Source: Albugo candida
Taxonomy: Eukaryota; Oomycota; Peronosporomycetes; Albuginales; Albuginaceae
Assembly (NCBI GenBank): GCA_905220665.1
Contig: CAJNAR010000002.1
Location: 496,001-560,000 of the forward strand
Direction: 5' to 3'
Length of the DNA: 64,000 nucleotides
Position 1 is the first letter of the stretch; every line of letters begins with the position of its first letter. The notes beneath the pieces are model-generated. The model saw only the letters and a program-made list of their open reading frames with translations. It did not search any database and was not told where the DNA came from. Below, piece by piece: positions 1 through 8,727 of the stretch. A program made the position numbers and the translations under genes.

Positions 1-152
1 TCCACCCCGTCAATTTTCGTCAGGCAGGATTGGCATTCGCCTAGATTACTTTTGGGATAGAATGCTGCGGTGATTATTACAGGATCCTTGGCATCAGTAA
101 CCGTGTTGAGACGGCACACACCAGCATAGAGAAGCCAATATAGATGCACCAT
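1..152 (-). CDS. CCG-class secreted protein, N-terminal part, runs off the left edge (locus L1)
   Basis: The minus strand is open from an ATG at 152 to the window edge, about 50 codons. The start MVHLYWLLYAG leads a hydrophobic segment and a plausible signal-peptidase site after VTDA. It is followed by KDPVIITA and CQSCLTKIDG, an exact CX2CX5G motif. The same order is found at 41336-42988 (MIHPYWLFLS, VTNA, KDPVIITA, CQFCLTNIAG). The start is fixed by comparison: L1, L3 and L4 all have the context tggtcATG at the same place. The longer reading frame upstream (from 286) is in a different frame from the conserved protein and is rejected. Known of the family: CX2CX5G proteins are candidate secreted effectors of Albugo. 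Whether the rest of the gene is intact lies outside the window. Confidence 0.75.
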   Translation of the reverse strand, partial: MVHLYWLLYAGVCRLNTVTDAKDPVIITAAFYPKSNLGECQSCLTKIDGV

Positions 153-440
153 GACCAGGCAATTTTATAGTGAGGGAATAATTTACCCCTTAGCCAGCAA
201 AATTTTGTAGGGATCTCCTTCAGACCAGCCACTTCGTAGAAAGAAGCATCGTACCGTAAAACTCCACCAAAGCAATTGTTGTTCATTCCAATTCTGATTA
301 TTCTACTTGTGAATTAAGGAACATTACAGATGCTTTTTTTCTTATGTGAGTGATTTTTATCAACCAATTAAATCAAAACATGGAAATAGAAGCGGGCATG
401 GATGAATATAGGGACGACCGTTTATTTTCTGAATTGTGCT
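153..440 (-). promoter_or_regulatory. 5' flank of the L1 CCG gene, conserved with L4
   Basis: Read on the minus strand, this stretch matches 41110-41335 upstream of the intact CCG gene over most of its length. Shared blocks include aacaattgctttg and cttctttctac. Similarity fades beyond about 400-440, where DNA belonging to the Tc1 insertion appears to begin. It probably holds the promoter and 5' untranslated region. Confidence 0.6.
341..368 (-). promoter_or_regulatory. 28-bp block conserved upstream of CCG genes (putative core promoter)
   Basis: Read on the minus strand it begins ATTGGTTGATAAAAAT (an inverted CCAAT box followed by an A/T run) and ends ACTCACATAAG. It differs from 41130-41157 at a single base. 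It lies 189 bp before the L1 start codon; the L4 copy lies 179 bp before its ATG. It is far more conserved than the sequence around it. The promoter role is inferred. Confidence 0.5.
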
Positions 441-1860
441 TAATTTTCCTTTGTTTTGACTACTGATTGAATAAAACATTTTCCTACGTTGAGCCAATCA
501 TTTTGGCGTTTTGTTTCTGTTGATCGGATAAGTGGAAGTGGGAAATTTGGCGGGAAGGTACACAGACCTGCGCGACATATTGATAGTGTACACCACCACC
601 ACTCGACCACACAGGTAGACAACGCACTTTCTTCGCCTTTAGTCAACATGGATGGATTCTTCTGAATGTTTTCTGCGTGCTCATAGTCGAGTTTAGTGTT
701 TTTTAAAGCGAAGCCATGGGGCGAAAGCCGGCTCTGACTGAGTACGAGAAAGGGCAAATTGACGCCCTCAGGTCGAACAAAGAAACTCTACGGACGATTG
801 CTGCGAGCCTAGGGAGCTCCACAAACGTCGTCCACGCTTATCTAAGAAATCCTGATGGCTATGGAATGAAAAAGAGCCCTGGAAGGAAGCCTAAACTCGG
901 ACCGCGTGATGTGCGGTGCATCATCAATTCCGCAATCAGCGGTGATTTGTCCGCTGCTGCCATCGCCAACAGCGTGAGCCCACAGGTGAGCAAGAGAACC
1001 GTTCAGCGCTTGCTCCAGCGAGCGCCTCATCTTGTCTACACGAAAATAAAACCCACGCCGAAACTCACGAAGCGCCACCACACGGCACGACTTGAATGGG
1101 CCAAACAGAAGCTCAAATATTGCACTGACTGGGACCGGACCATATTTTCAGACGAGAAGCGGTTCACGCTGGACGGACCAGATGGTTGCAAGTATTATTG
1201 GCACGATATCCGGCTTGAAGCAAGGACATTTTATAGCCGTCAAAGTGGAGGGGGTGGAATCATGGCCTGGGGCGGTTTCTCCGCAAAAGGGTTGACATCC
1301 TTGGCCACATTGAATGGTCTTCAGAACTCGTTTGACTACCAGGAGACGTTAACTAACCATCTATTATCTTTCGCAGATCGTGAACAACAAGATGGCTACG
1401 AATTTCAGCATGATAACGCAAGTATTCTTGCATCTAAATTGACCAGTGCCTTTTTCAAGGACCTCAAACTCAATGTGATGGAGTGGCCGTATCTTTCGCC
1501 GGACCTAACTCCGATAGAGAATCTCTGGGGTGACATTGCGCGTTCTGTTTACGGTAACGGGCGCCAATATCACTTGGTTGGCGAGCTTGAAGCGGCAGTC
1601 AGGGAAGCGTGGTCAGGAATCAGTCAAGAACGGCTACATGCGCTCTTGAAATCGATGAGCGATCGCTGCTTGGAGATCATTGAGCTAAAGGGTTTCAAGA
1701 CACACTACTAGCACCACTCTTAGAGCATAAATGCAGTGTTCAAAGTCGAGAAACGCGCAATAAAACAGGTGTTCCTTATCGTTTTGACGCGGCCTATTTT
1801 CACTTTTTTGCTCATAACTATGGATTGAAAATCCAATTCTGACTTTGAGTAAAGATTCCA
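440..1860 (+). mobile_element. Tc1/mariner-type DNA transposon inserted upstream of the L1 CCG gene
   Basis: The insert contains one intact transposase gene (716-1711). Its limits are estimated by comparison with L4. Homology between L1 and L4 runs to about 440 on one side and resumes near 1865 on the other. The corresponding L4 interval (about 41030-41090) has no transposase. I could not find convincing terminal inverted repeats by eye, so both ends are uncertain by tens of bases. Confidence 0.6.
716..1711 (+). CDS. Tc1/mariner-family transposase, DD34E, full length
   Basis: This 331-residue enzyme would cut and paste its own element, using two metal ions held by an acidic triad. Residues 1-110 look like the paired helix-turn-helix DNA-binding region, split by a basic linker SPGRKPKL at 54-61. 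The catalytic motifs are SDEKRF (D146), HDNA (D233) and SPDLTPIENLWG (E268). There are 34 residues between the second and third, the DD34E spacing of Tc1. The glycine-rich GGGGIMAWGGFS (178-189) is the usual GGxxMxWGxF block. The length is normal and no stop or frameshift is present, unlike every other transposon gene in the window. The start lies in context gccATGG. The residues after HDNA (SILASKLT) depart from the usual PxHxSKxT, so activity is likely but not certain. Confidence 0.93.
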   Translation: MGRKPALTEYEKGQIDALRSNKETLRTIAASLGSSTNVVHAYLRNPDGYGMKKSPGRKPKLGPRDVRCIINSAISGDLSAAAIANSVSPQVSKRTVQRLLQRAPHLVYTKIKPTPKLTKRHHTARLEWAKQKLKYCTDWDRTIFSDEKRFTLDGPDGCKYYWHDIRLEARTFYSRQSGGGGIMAWGGFSAKGLTSLATLNGLQNSFDYQETLTNHLLSFADREQQDGYEFQHDNASILASKLTSAFFKDLKLNVMEWPYLSPDLTPIENLWGDIARSVYGNGRQYHLVGELEAAVREAWSGISQERLHALLKSMSDRCLEIIELKGFKTHY

Positions 1861-1869
1861 AATCGCCGT

Positions 1870-2575
1870 GCTTATTTATATCTAATGTATGTATGGTGCA
1901 ATCAATCTACACTTTTTTACATCTTTTTCTAAGAAAAACACGTGTCCCTATCTTTATGGCGCGGAGTGTAGTAGGAAACAGTCAAATCTATTTGATAACA
2001 CGTGGATCGTAGATACGAATAAGATCTAGTCGGATGGAGCAGAAATGAAGAATCATATATCATGAATAAAATATGTGCTTTCCACTTGCAAACAACAGGC
2101 AAAAAAAGCTGTTGCATCTCCTAGCTCTTATAGCAATCTAGCAACTCGAAGCTCTTCAGCTGACTGCGCCTATCGCGATTTCCACACCAACCACATGGAT
2201 GTGCAAAGATGGTACATGTGTCTGCTTCATGAAGGTAACATTCAACGGCATTTTGTGTTCGCGCGAAATCTAAAGCGAAACGCAAGTTTTTTTTCCGTCA
2301 TCGACTGCATAATCCATGGACTCAGTCATCGTCATCTATCTACACGGGGAACTTGACGGTTGCTGCACCAACAAATGTCATTTCTGAGCTTACATCCCCC
2401 CCAATACATTTTTATCTTATACCTGCGCGTCGGATACATCGTCCGCCGCGTGCGTATGTTGCCTGACACTAACAACTTCAGGCAACACACCACGACGTTC
2501 CAGTGAAGGGCCATTCGGGCCCCTCGCACCGAATCTCACTCAAATAATTAGTTCAATCCACCAGCCGGATATATC
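1870..2575 (+). repeat. Dispersed repeat R, copy at L1
   Basis: It matches the reverse complement of 40283-40985 in segments over its whole length, and parts of 21150-21281 and 26084-26240. At L1, L2 and L4 it lies on the upstream side of a CCG gene with its own sense direction pointing away from that gene. Translated in one frame, the L1 and L4 copies share short peptides such as NIQRH, LKRNA and RVGYI, but frames are broken here. It may be a decayed gene or a non-coding element. It contains the hairpin at 2457-2487. Confidence 0.7.
2457..2487 (+). other. Perfect 10-bp stem, 11-nt loop hairpin inside repeat R
   Basis: TGTTGCCTGA, loop CACTAACAACT, then TCAGGCAACA. The copy at 40371-40401 has an identical stem and loop length but a different loop. 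Confidence 0.8.
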
Positions 2576-3282
2576 TCCCAATAGAAGCCCCCAGTAGAGT
2601 CTAGTAGGTAAATGTTAAGTTTGAAGACTTACTCGGATCTATCAAGTCGTTTTTTTTCAGAAAGTATGAACTAAGATTGTAAGTCAGGATGCTTCCCGCC
2701 AATACGTTGAAACAGAACTCACCAGACGTAAAGGAGCGTTAAAATCTCCATTCTTTGATTTGGTGTCAGTGCAAAAACGCCATGCCTGTAATAAACATTC
2801 AATTTTGCCATAGGAACCAATAGAATCGCATTGCTTTGTGCATCTGAAGTTAAAAACACGTTTCCTTCATCATCGGAGTTGCATATCTATTATCGACAGA
2901 TATGCAAGCGACTTAATTAGATCAGATGTGATTAAACTACATTTAGAAGAGACATTCCATCATTTTTATAACATTTAATTTGCTATAGCGAATGCTGAAT
3001 CCTTTGTCCTATCCTATTCGAAACTGAACTTATTAAACCGTTCATGTGAATAACTGAGAGACATTTTTTACTCCACACAAAAGATTCTTAAGCATCATGA
3101 AGGATACCTCTCTCGGATATATCGGAATATTGATAAGGATACATGGATTTGAAAAGATCGGCCAAGTTCTCTCTATCGATTAATGGAGGAGGAGATGAAG
3201 ACTATAGGCAAAAGTATTATCTGACTCGTTCATGATCCAAGTGCACATCCTCAGGCGCGAGTCAAAAAGAAATTTGACGACA
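2576..3282. other. No gene recognised
   Basis: AT-rich sequence between repeat R and Gypsy-1. I see no reading frame with family resemblance, no RNA gene and no repeat. Confidence 0.5.
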
Positions 3283-3516
3283 TGTTCGGTCTTCGTCGGG
3301 ATTTGTCTTTAACAAATCTACAACCAGGAAATCCAGACGACAGCTTCGACGATTGCTTGAACTATTCTTGTTCCGACGTAAAAGTACGTGTATTTTTTTG
3401 TTGAGTTATCTCCTTACGTAAAATCTAGAAAGATATCAGCCCAGTTCCGAACCCGATACGTTGGAGACGTAACCGGTTCCTAACTAGATACGTAAACGGT
3501 ACTACTTAACTCCTCA
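3283..3516 (-). repeat. Gypsy-1 LTR (3' LTR of the minus-strand element)
   Basis: It reads TGTTCGGTCTTCGTCG to ACTTAACTCCTCA on the plus strand and matches 8520-8727. It carries about 23 extra bases near its right end, which look like a local duplication of the cgtaaccggt segment. Confidence 0.93.
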
Positions 3517-3535
3517 TTTCCCTCTCCTTCTTGAA
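3517..3535 (-). other. Polypurine tract of Gypsy-1
   Basis: Read on the minus strand this is an A/G-rich run (agaaggagagggaaa) directly adjoining the 3' LTR, where plus-strand DNA synthesis is primed in LTR elements. Confidence 0.75.
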
Positions 3536-3734
3536 GTTTCGACGAGGATGAAACCTCACATACCCGTCGCTTTTGGTTCGATGGAAACGCACACCCACAA
3601 TAAGGTCGGGAGATCCTCAAGCAGGACACTGACAGGCTCCCAGCTATTCTCTGAGTCGTCCAATCCCATCCATTGCACGAGCACCTCCCACTAATGGGTA
3701 TCCGAACTGAGACAGCAGTCCAAGAAACGGCCCA

Positions 3735-6700
3735 CTAAATGTTCATCGTTCGCGTACACGACGTAGTCCGTCGAGTCCTGTGAGACGCCCAAGTCTTTTT
3801 CTCAAAAAGCTTTAATCTGGTGACATGGCTGGTGATAGTACTGAATGGTTTCACCAATTCATGTACGTCATAAGTCCAGCCGTTTAACGCAACCACTCGG
3901 TAAGGGCTTGTCCAGTGAGACATCGGTTTTTTATCACGCGTTGTAACACTCACCGACAGGACGAAATCGCCAATTCTAAAGTTCACGAGAGAGACGCCAT
4001 GTTTCTGTGCATTTATGCGGCGTGCAGATACATTCTTTTTACGGAAAGCTTCCGACGACTGTTTGTGCATACCATCCAATGTACCCTGCAATTCTGACAT
4101 ATTCCGACACTGAACTGCACTTAGTTCATGTTCGGTAAACGCGCTGATGCCTTGTAATACTGATGGTTGATACAGTACGCTGACTGGGTCCTGCTGCGGC
4201 AACGCAGCAAAAGCCGTGACAGGGGCAATTCATCCAAGTCGACGTGATGGTAGCTGATTTAATGTAGATTGACATAGTGGTAATAAACTGGGCCCATTGA
4301 TAATCCTTTGTTTTTGCTCACTCAGTAATGACCGCATCACCTTCAATAATTTCCGATTCACGACCTCAACTGTCCCGTTTTCCCACGGACATAAGCCGTA
4401 ACAAAATGATGTTGGGCACCCAAAACTTTGCGAAGCTCCTTCATACCTGCATTTTCAAAATGCCATCCTTGATCCGAAACCCATAAGAAGACTACATCAT
4501 ATCGCTTGAACCAATCCATCAATGCTTGAACAGCACCTCGAAATTCACCACTGTTGTGGAAAAAATTCACAGAAGCCACTCATATCATCCTTTGAGACGG
4601 GTACATACTTGAAGACTTGCAAACGTTTTGGCATCGACAAGAAGTCAAAATGTAAAACTTCATTTGGCTTCGTCGCGTGTAGTGTTTCTCCATATGGTCG
4701 CGGACATTTTTGTTCATTTGCCACCAGACAATGCAAGCATTTGTTAACGAAGCTCTTCACATCAGCCCCGATCGTTCTTCATATCACATATTTCGACAAT
4801 ATGTTGAAGGTCGTATCAATTCCACGATGACCGGCGGATCCAGCATGCGCTACCACACACAGTCGCGCTTGCAATAAAATAGCATTGTCCAGTATCCATA
4901 TACTTCCACCTTCATCCATCCTAAGCCGCCGCGGTGCATCCATTATGAGATTTGGATCGCTATGTCTGCTCATATCGCTTTGCTGAATCTCTTTCGTCTC
5001 ATCCAGTGATGGCCATTCAAACTCGTTACTTTGTAGCGGCGAAATATTGTCGATAACGGCCAATACACAACATTTCGTTTATTCCCGCTTAACAACTTCA
5101 TTATTACTTCCACATCCCCATGTGGATAGTAGGTCAGCGCAGACGTTTTCTGTACGGATCACATGCTCCACAGTGTATCAAAACATTTGCAACACCATGG
5201 CCCAAGCTGTAGCGTGTCAGATCTATATCGAGCCGTACTGTTATCAATACTCCTTGGGTTGACGATGAAATGGAAGTTTCTATGATCCGTGAAGATATGA
5301 AAGCCTCTTACTTTCAGAAATAAATACTCCAGTCTTTTACACGTTTCTACTATTGCATAGGCTTCTTTCTCGATGATTTCCCATCTAAATATCGATACTC
5401 GAAATGAACCACTGATAAATGCCAAAGGGAAATGATCCTGCTCTGCCGGACAAATCTCTTGGAGCTAACTGCGTAACTATAGCTCCCCAGTGATCTTGCA
5501 ATGCATCGGTGTAGACAAATACATCCCATATTTGTTTTGGATGTGCCAAAGGCACCATTCCACACAATGCTTTCTTCACATTTGTGAGACATTCATCCTA
5601 TTTAGCTGTTCACCCGTGGTCTTCTAACAGCACATGCGTAAGGTTCCTTTTTTTTCGACCACCCGCCGCCTTTGCTGCTGCTTCTAGAAATTCATGTAGA
5701 TCATTCTTGTTCCAGGTAAACATAAAAATTCGTTTCGGCTTTGCTGTATCCATCTCCGTGACTGACTCTTGGTATCCATTGCATGTAACATGTACCTTCT
5801 CGCATGCCCCAATGTACTTTGACACAATACAATGACTTGTTCTCTTTGTTTGAGTTACCACAATGTGGTAGAGCTGCCTGAAAACAAACCAAAGGATATT
5901 CAGTTTAATGTTGTTTCGCATCCAATTCACCGCGCACAAAATTGCTGCAGATCCGCTGCCGTCTTTGGAGTCTCCAGCTCACACAGGGGCTGAAAGCGAC
6001 TTTAACAGTGACTTATCCCCTCACGTGTAATTTTCTTCCCACACCATATTGTGGAATTTGCGACGAATGCACATTTTTCTGGGTTTAGTTTGACACCGTT
6101 TGTATCGCATCTCTGTAATACCACGCTTAATATATCCAGAAGTTGCGCATCTGTACTTGCATATACGAGAACATCGTCCAATCATACCTGTACCCATTTC
6201 CCGAGCACTGGCTTCATGACTTTTTTGCCACCTGTTGCGCATAAGCAACCGCATCCGTCGATCCCATTATGACTCTCTTCACCGTAAAAAATCCACTCGG
6301 TGTCACCACAGTAAAAAATCTCTGCTGCCTTCTGCCAATAAAAACGGAAAAAATCCAGCAAGAAATAGCAAGTTCATCCCTACAACGTTGCCATAACGAC
6401 CTCAAGGTGCGGCATCGGCAACGTCATTGGCACCGTTACTGCATTATCCGCCCTTAAGTTCAGTCATTCGGTAGTCTCCGACTTTCTTCTTCCCCATAAT
6501 ACGAGGAGAACTGCCCCACCGCGAATCTGGATTTCTATACATCCGATCGTGTTCCATTAGTTCGGATAAATGTGTATCCATAAACTCCCTATAGAGAGGT
6601 GGATACCACCTAGATTTTGCCATAATAGGGGTTGAACCATTATTCAATCTGACCTTGAGAGGTTCAACCTTGACGGGAGGATCCGCGGCAAACTCCACAC

Positions 6701-6749
6701 GAAAGACATCATGATACTTGAACAATAAGTCCCTCAAACGATGTACCAA
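3735..6749 (-). pseudogene. Gypsy-1 pol: reverse transcriptase, RNase H, integrase (broken)
   Basis: Reading down the minus strand: RT fingers at 6749-6444 (a substrate-side segment with KVEPLKVRLNNG, then KKKVGDYRMTELKGG). The palm catalytic block is near 6165-6120 (LDDVLVYAST, then LNPEKCAFVA). RNase H follows at about 5580-5159 (VFVYTDALQDHWGA, EKEAYAIVETC, FTDHRNF). A zinc-binding integrase N-terminus follows at about 5063-4779 (AHAGSAGHRGI), then the integrase core at 4760-4340. In the core HFDFLSMPK, VSDQG and NGTVEVVNR give the D, D and E. The C-terminal domain is at 4202-3735 (FRIGDFVLSV). Several frameshifts separate these blocks, including one just before the third integrase motif. 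The protein family is clear; the gene is not functional. Confidence 0.9.
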
Positions 6750-8490
6750 TTCAGTTTTGACACCTGCGATTTTGCTTCCGCTACTTTCTTCTCCAAAATT
6801 CTATGAATACGATCCTTCTATGTATCCCCTGGTTCTAATTCTGGTGCAAATAAGTATTCTTCCTGTTCATCGCTGGGTTCATCTTCGAAGAGTTTATCTT
6901 CGCGAACTTGCAGCGAGTAGAACCCCGGAGTAGTGTGCTTTGTTTCCTTCTCCTCAAGCCATATGCTCTTCTTTTTTCTGGCCCCTTCCAGAATCGCCAT
7001 TACTGAATAGCCCATCTTCTCCATCAAATGTCTATCCATTATGATTGATATCGACTCGTCTTCCTCATTTACAAGCATTTCCAGTTTTCTCCGGACCAGC
7101 GGTCCTCCAATTGTGCTCAACTCCACACACTGCAGTAACATTTTACGTTTCACTCACTAAGGTATCGTGTTCTGCCCCACGGTTTCGATTTTCACTGGGC
7201 TTCTTAGTTCCTTGATCGCAAGAAATTTCTCTTTTAAAAGTACATTTACCAGACCCGCTGATGCCATGCGACAATTAGATCTCGAATCCAATCATGTGTT
7301 CACGTTCGCAATTCCATCCACTGTGGTCTTTACCTCGCTGCTGGAGTCTTGAATAACTGCTTTATGTACTCTTGAAACAACATCCATTTTTGTTTGGTCT
7401 GCGATTTGTGTTGTTTGAGTAGTATTTCCGCTTCTCCAGGGTCACACTTAGGACAGCTTCTAACGGAAGTCTCCGCACTTCCACACTTCAAACACTTGAA
7501 ACGTGATCGTGCGCTGGAGCTATTTATTACCCATACTTTTTTCAGCTCGTATCTGGCGAAAACTACCGGAATCATTATCCCTTCTTCTTTCGCGGAAGTT
7601 CGTGCGCCTTTCGCTCCTGGTTGCCTTCACATCCTTTGGTTCACATCTTTGTGACATTACTTCCTTCATTGTATCCGGTTCCCGCTCCATGAAACTTTTC
7701 AGCAGCTTCTGGCACCACTTGCAAAAGATCACAGCGTTTTTCTTCTATGCTCTGTGAATATCCATTTCGCTTTTTTCCATAATTTTTCCCATCAATGCCG
7801 GTTGTCTAAAGCATCGACCATCTATTTGACAATGCGTTCCAGATCTTCACATTCCAAGTCTTCCTGCAGTTCGTGCTGATCGAAAATTCTGTAAACTTGG
7901 TTTCTCAATCGCGATATTCTTCATCCTGCATCCGATACTGTGGTATCCATTCTCACTTTACGCATTTCTTTATCGATCTTTGTCAAATATCCATTTTCCG
8001 GCTCTCCTGCTGCCCGAAAATAGTTGATCAAGTCTTGTTCGGTCACTTCCATCGGGTCTTTTTCCATTTCAAACTTCAATATATGCTCTTTCGTTCACAG
8101 ATCCGCTCAAGCTGACACCGGCATGAACGAACGGCTTGTTCAAACATGTTCCAACGCCAACAGCGTCTTGTGAAAATCTTGATATCTTTTGACGAAGTTC
8201 CTTTTTTCCTTTGCTGTCTCCCCTCTATACATCGGGCCGTTTGGAAGCTGGGTGCATTTGATATCCGAGTATCTCCTGAGACGTCGGTCATCTCGTAATC
8301 TCCGTCACCCTCCGCAATATCTCATCTGTGAGTTCCCCATCAAACGGTCCAGCTTGATCCAGTCACCGGAAGGCTCGGGTTGTTTTGGGTTCCTCAGAGT
8401 CGGATGCTATTCGCTTTAGCTCCTCATACATCCCCTGGATGGCACTCATGTCTTCAACTGATGAGTGTTCTTCTTTTCCAGTCTTCTGCA
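6750..8490 (-). pseudogene. Gypsy-1 gag and protease remains
   Basis: The 7575-7330 segment carries a zinc-knuckle relic, CLKCGSAETSVRSC. The histidine of the usual CX2CX4HX4C motif is replaced by threonine; the sister element Gypsy-2 keeps the histidine (CFKCDITEHSVRNC). The 7153-6818 segment lies where the aspartic protease belongs and ends in an acidic stretch (FEDEPSDEQEEY). I cannot point to a certain DTG/DSG site in it. The 8490-7580 part has no clear motif and is assigned to gag by position. Frames are broken throughout. Confidence 0.7.
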
Positions 8491-8519
8491 ACGACAATCA
8501 CTCGTGCTAAAGTTAACTT

Positions 8520-8727
8520 TGTTCGGTCTTCGTCGTTATTTGTCTTCAACAGATATTCAACCAGGCAATCCAGGGAAAGCTTGACGATTGCTTGACCTAT
8601 TCCTGTTCCTACGTAAAAGTACGTGAATTTTTTGTTATGTTCTCTCCTTACGTAAAATCTAGAAATATGTCAGCCCAGTTCCGAACCCGATACGTTGCAG
8701 ACGTAACCGGTACTACTTAACTCATCA
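8520..8727 (-). repeat. Gypsy-1 LTR (5' LTR of the minus-strand element)
   Basis: Starts TGTTCGGTCTTCGTCG and ends ACTTAACTCATCA on the plus strand, matching 3283-3516. The base sequence inside the element next to it (minus strand AAGTTAAC) is not the usual TGG primer site. Confidence 0.93.

Larger units (their letters stand above)
3283..8727 (-). mobile_element. Gypsy-1, Ty3/Gypsy LTR retrotransposon with target-site duplication
   Basis: This is a complete but inactivated 5.4-kb element on the minus strand. Two LTRs (3283-3516 and 8520-8727) begin TG and end CA. They flank gag, protease, reverse transcriptase, RNase H and integrase remains in Gypsy order. The 5-bp sequence CGACA occurs immediately before the left LTR (3278-3282) and after the right LTR (8728-8732), a perfect target-site duplication. 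A purine run adjoins the 3' LTR on the minus strand (3517-3535). LTRs differ at roughly one base in ten by eye, plus one insertion, so the insertion is old. Confidence 0.95.

Noticed and set aside
716..1860. Terminal inverted repeats for the intact Tc1 element
   Set aside because: Several partial matches between 440-580 and 1740-1860 were tried, but none was better than chance by eye.
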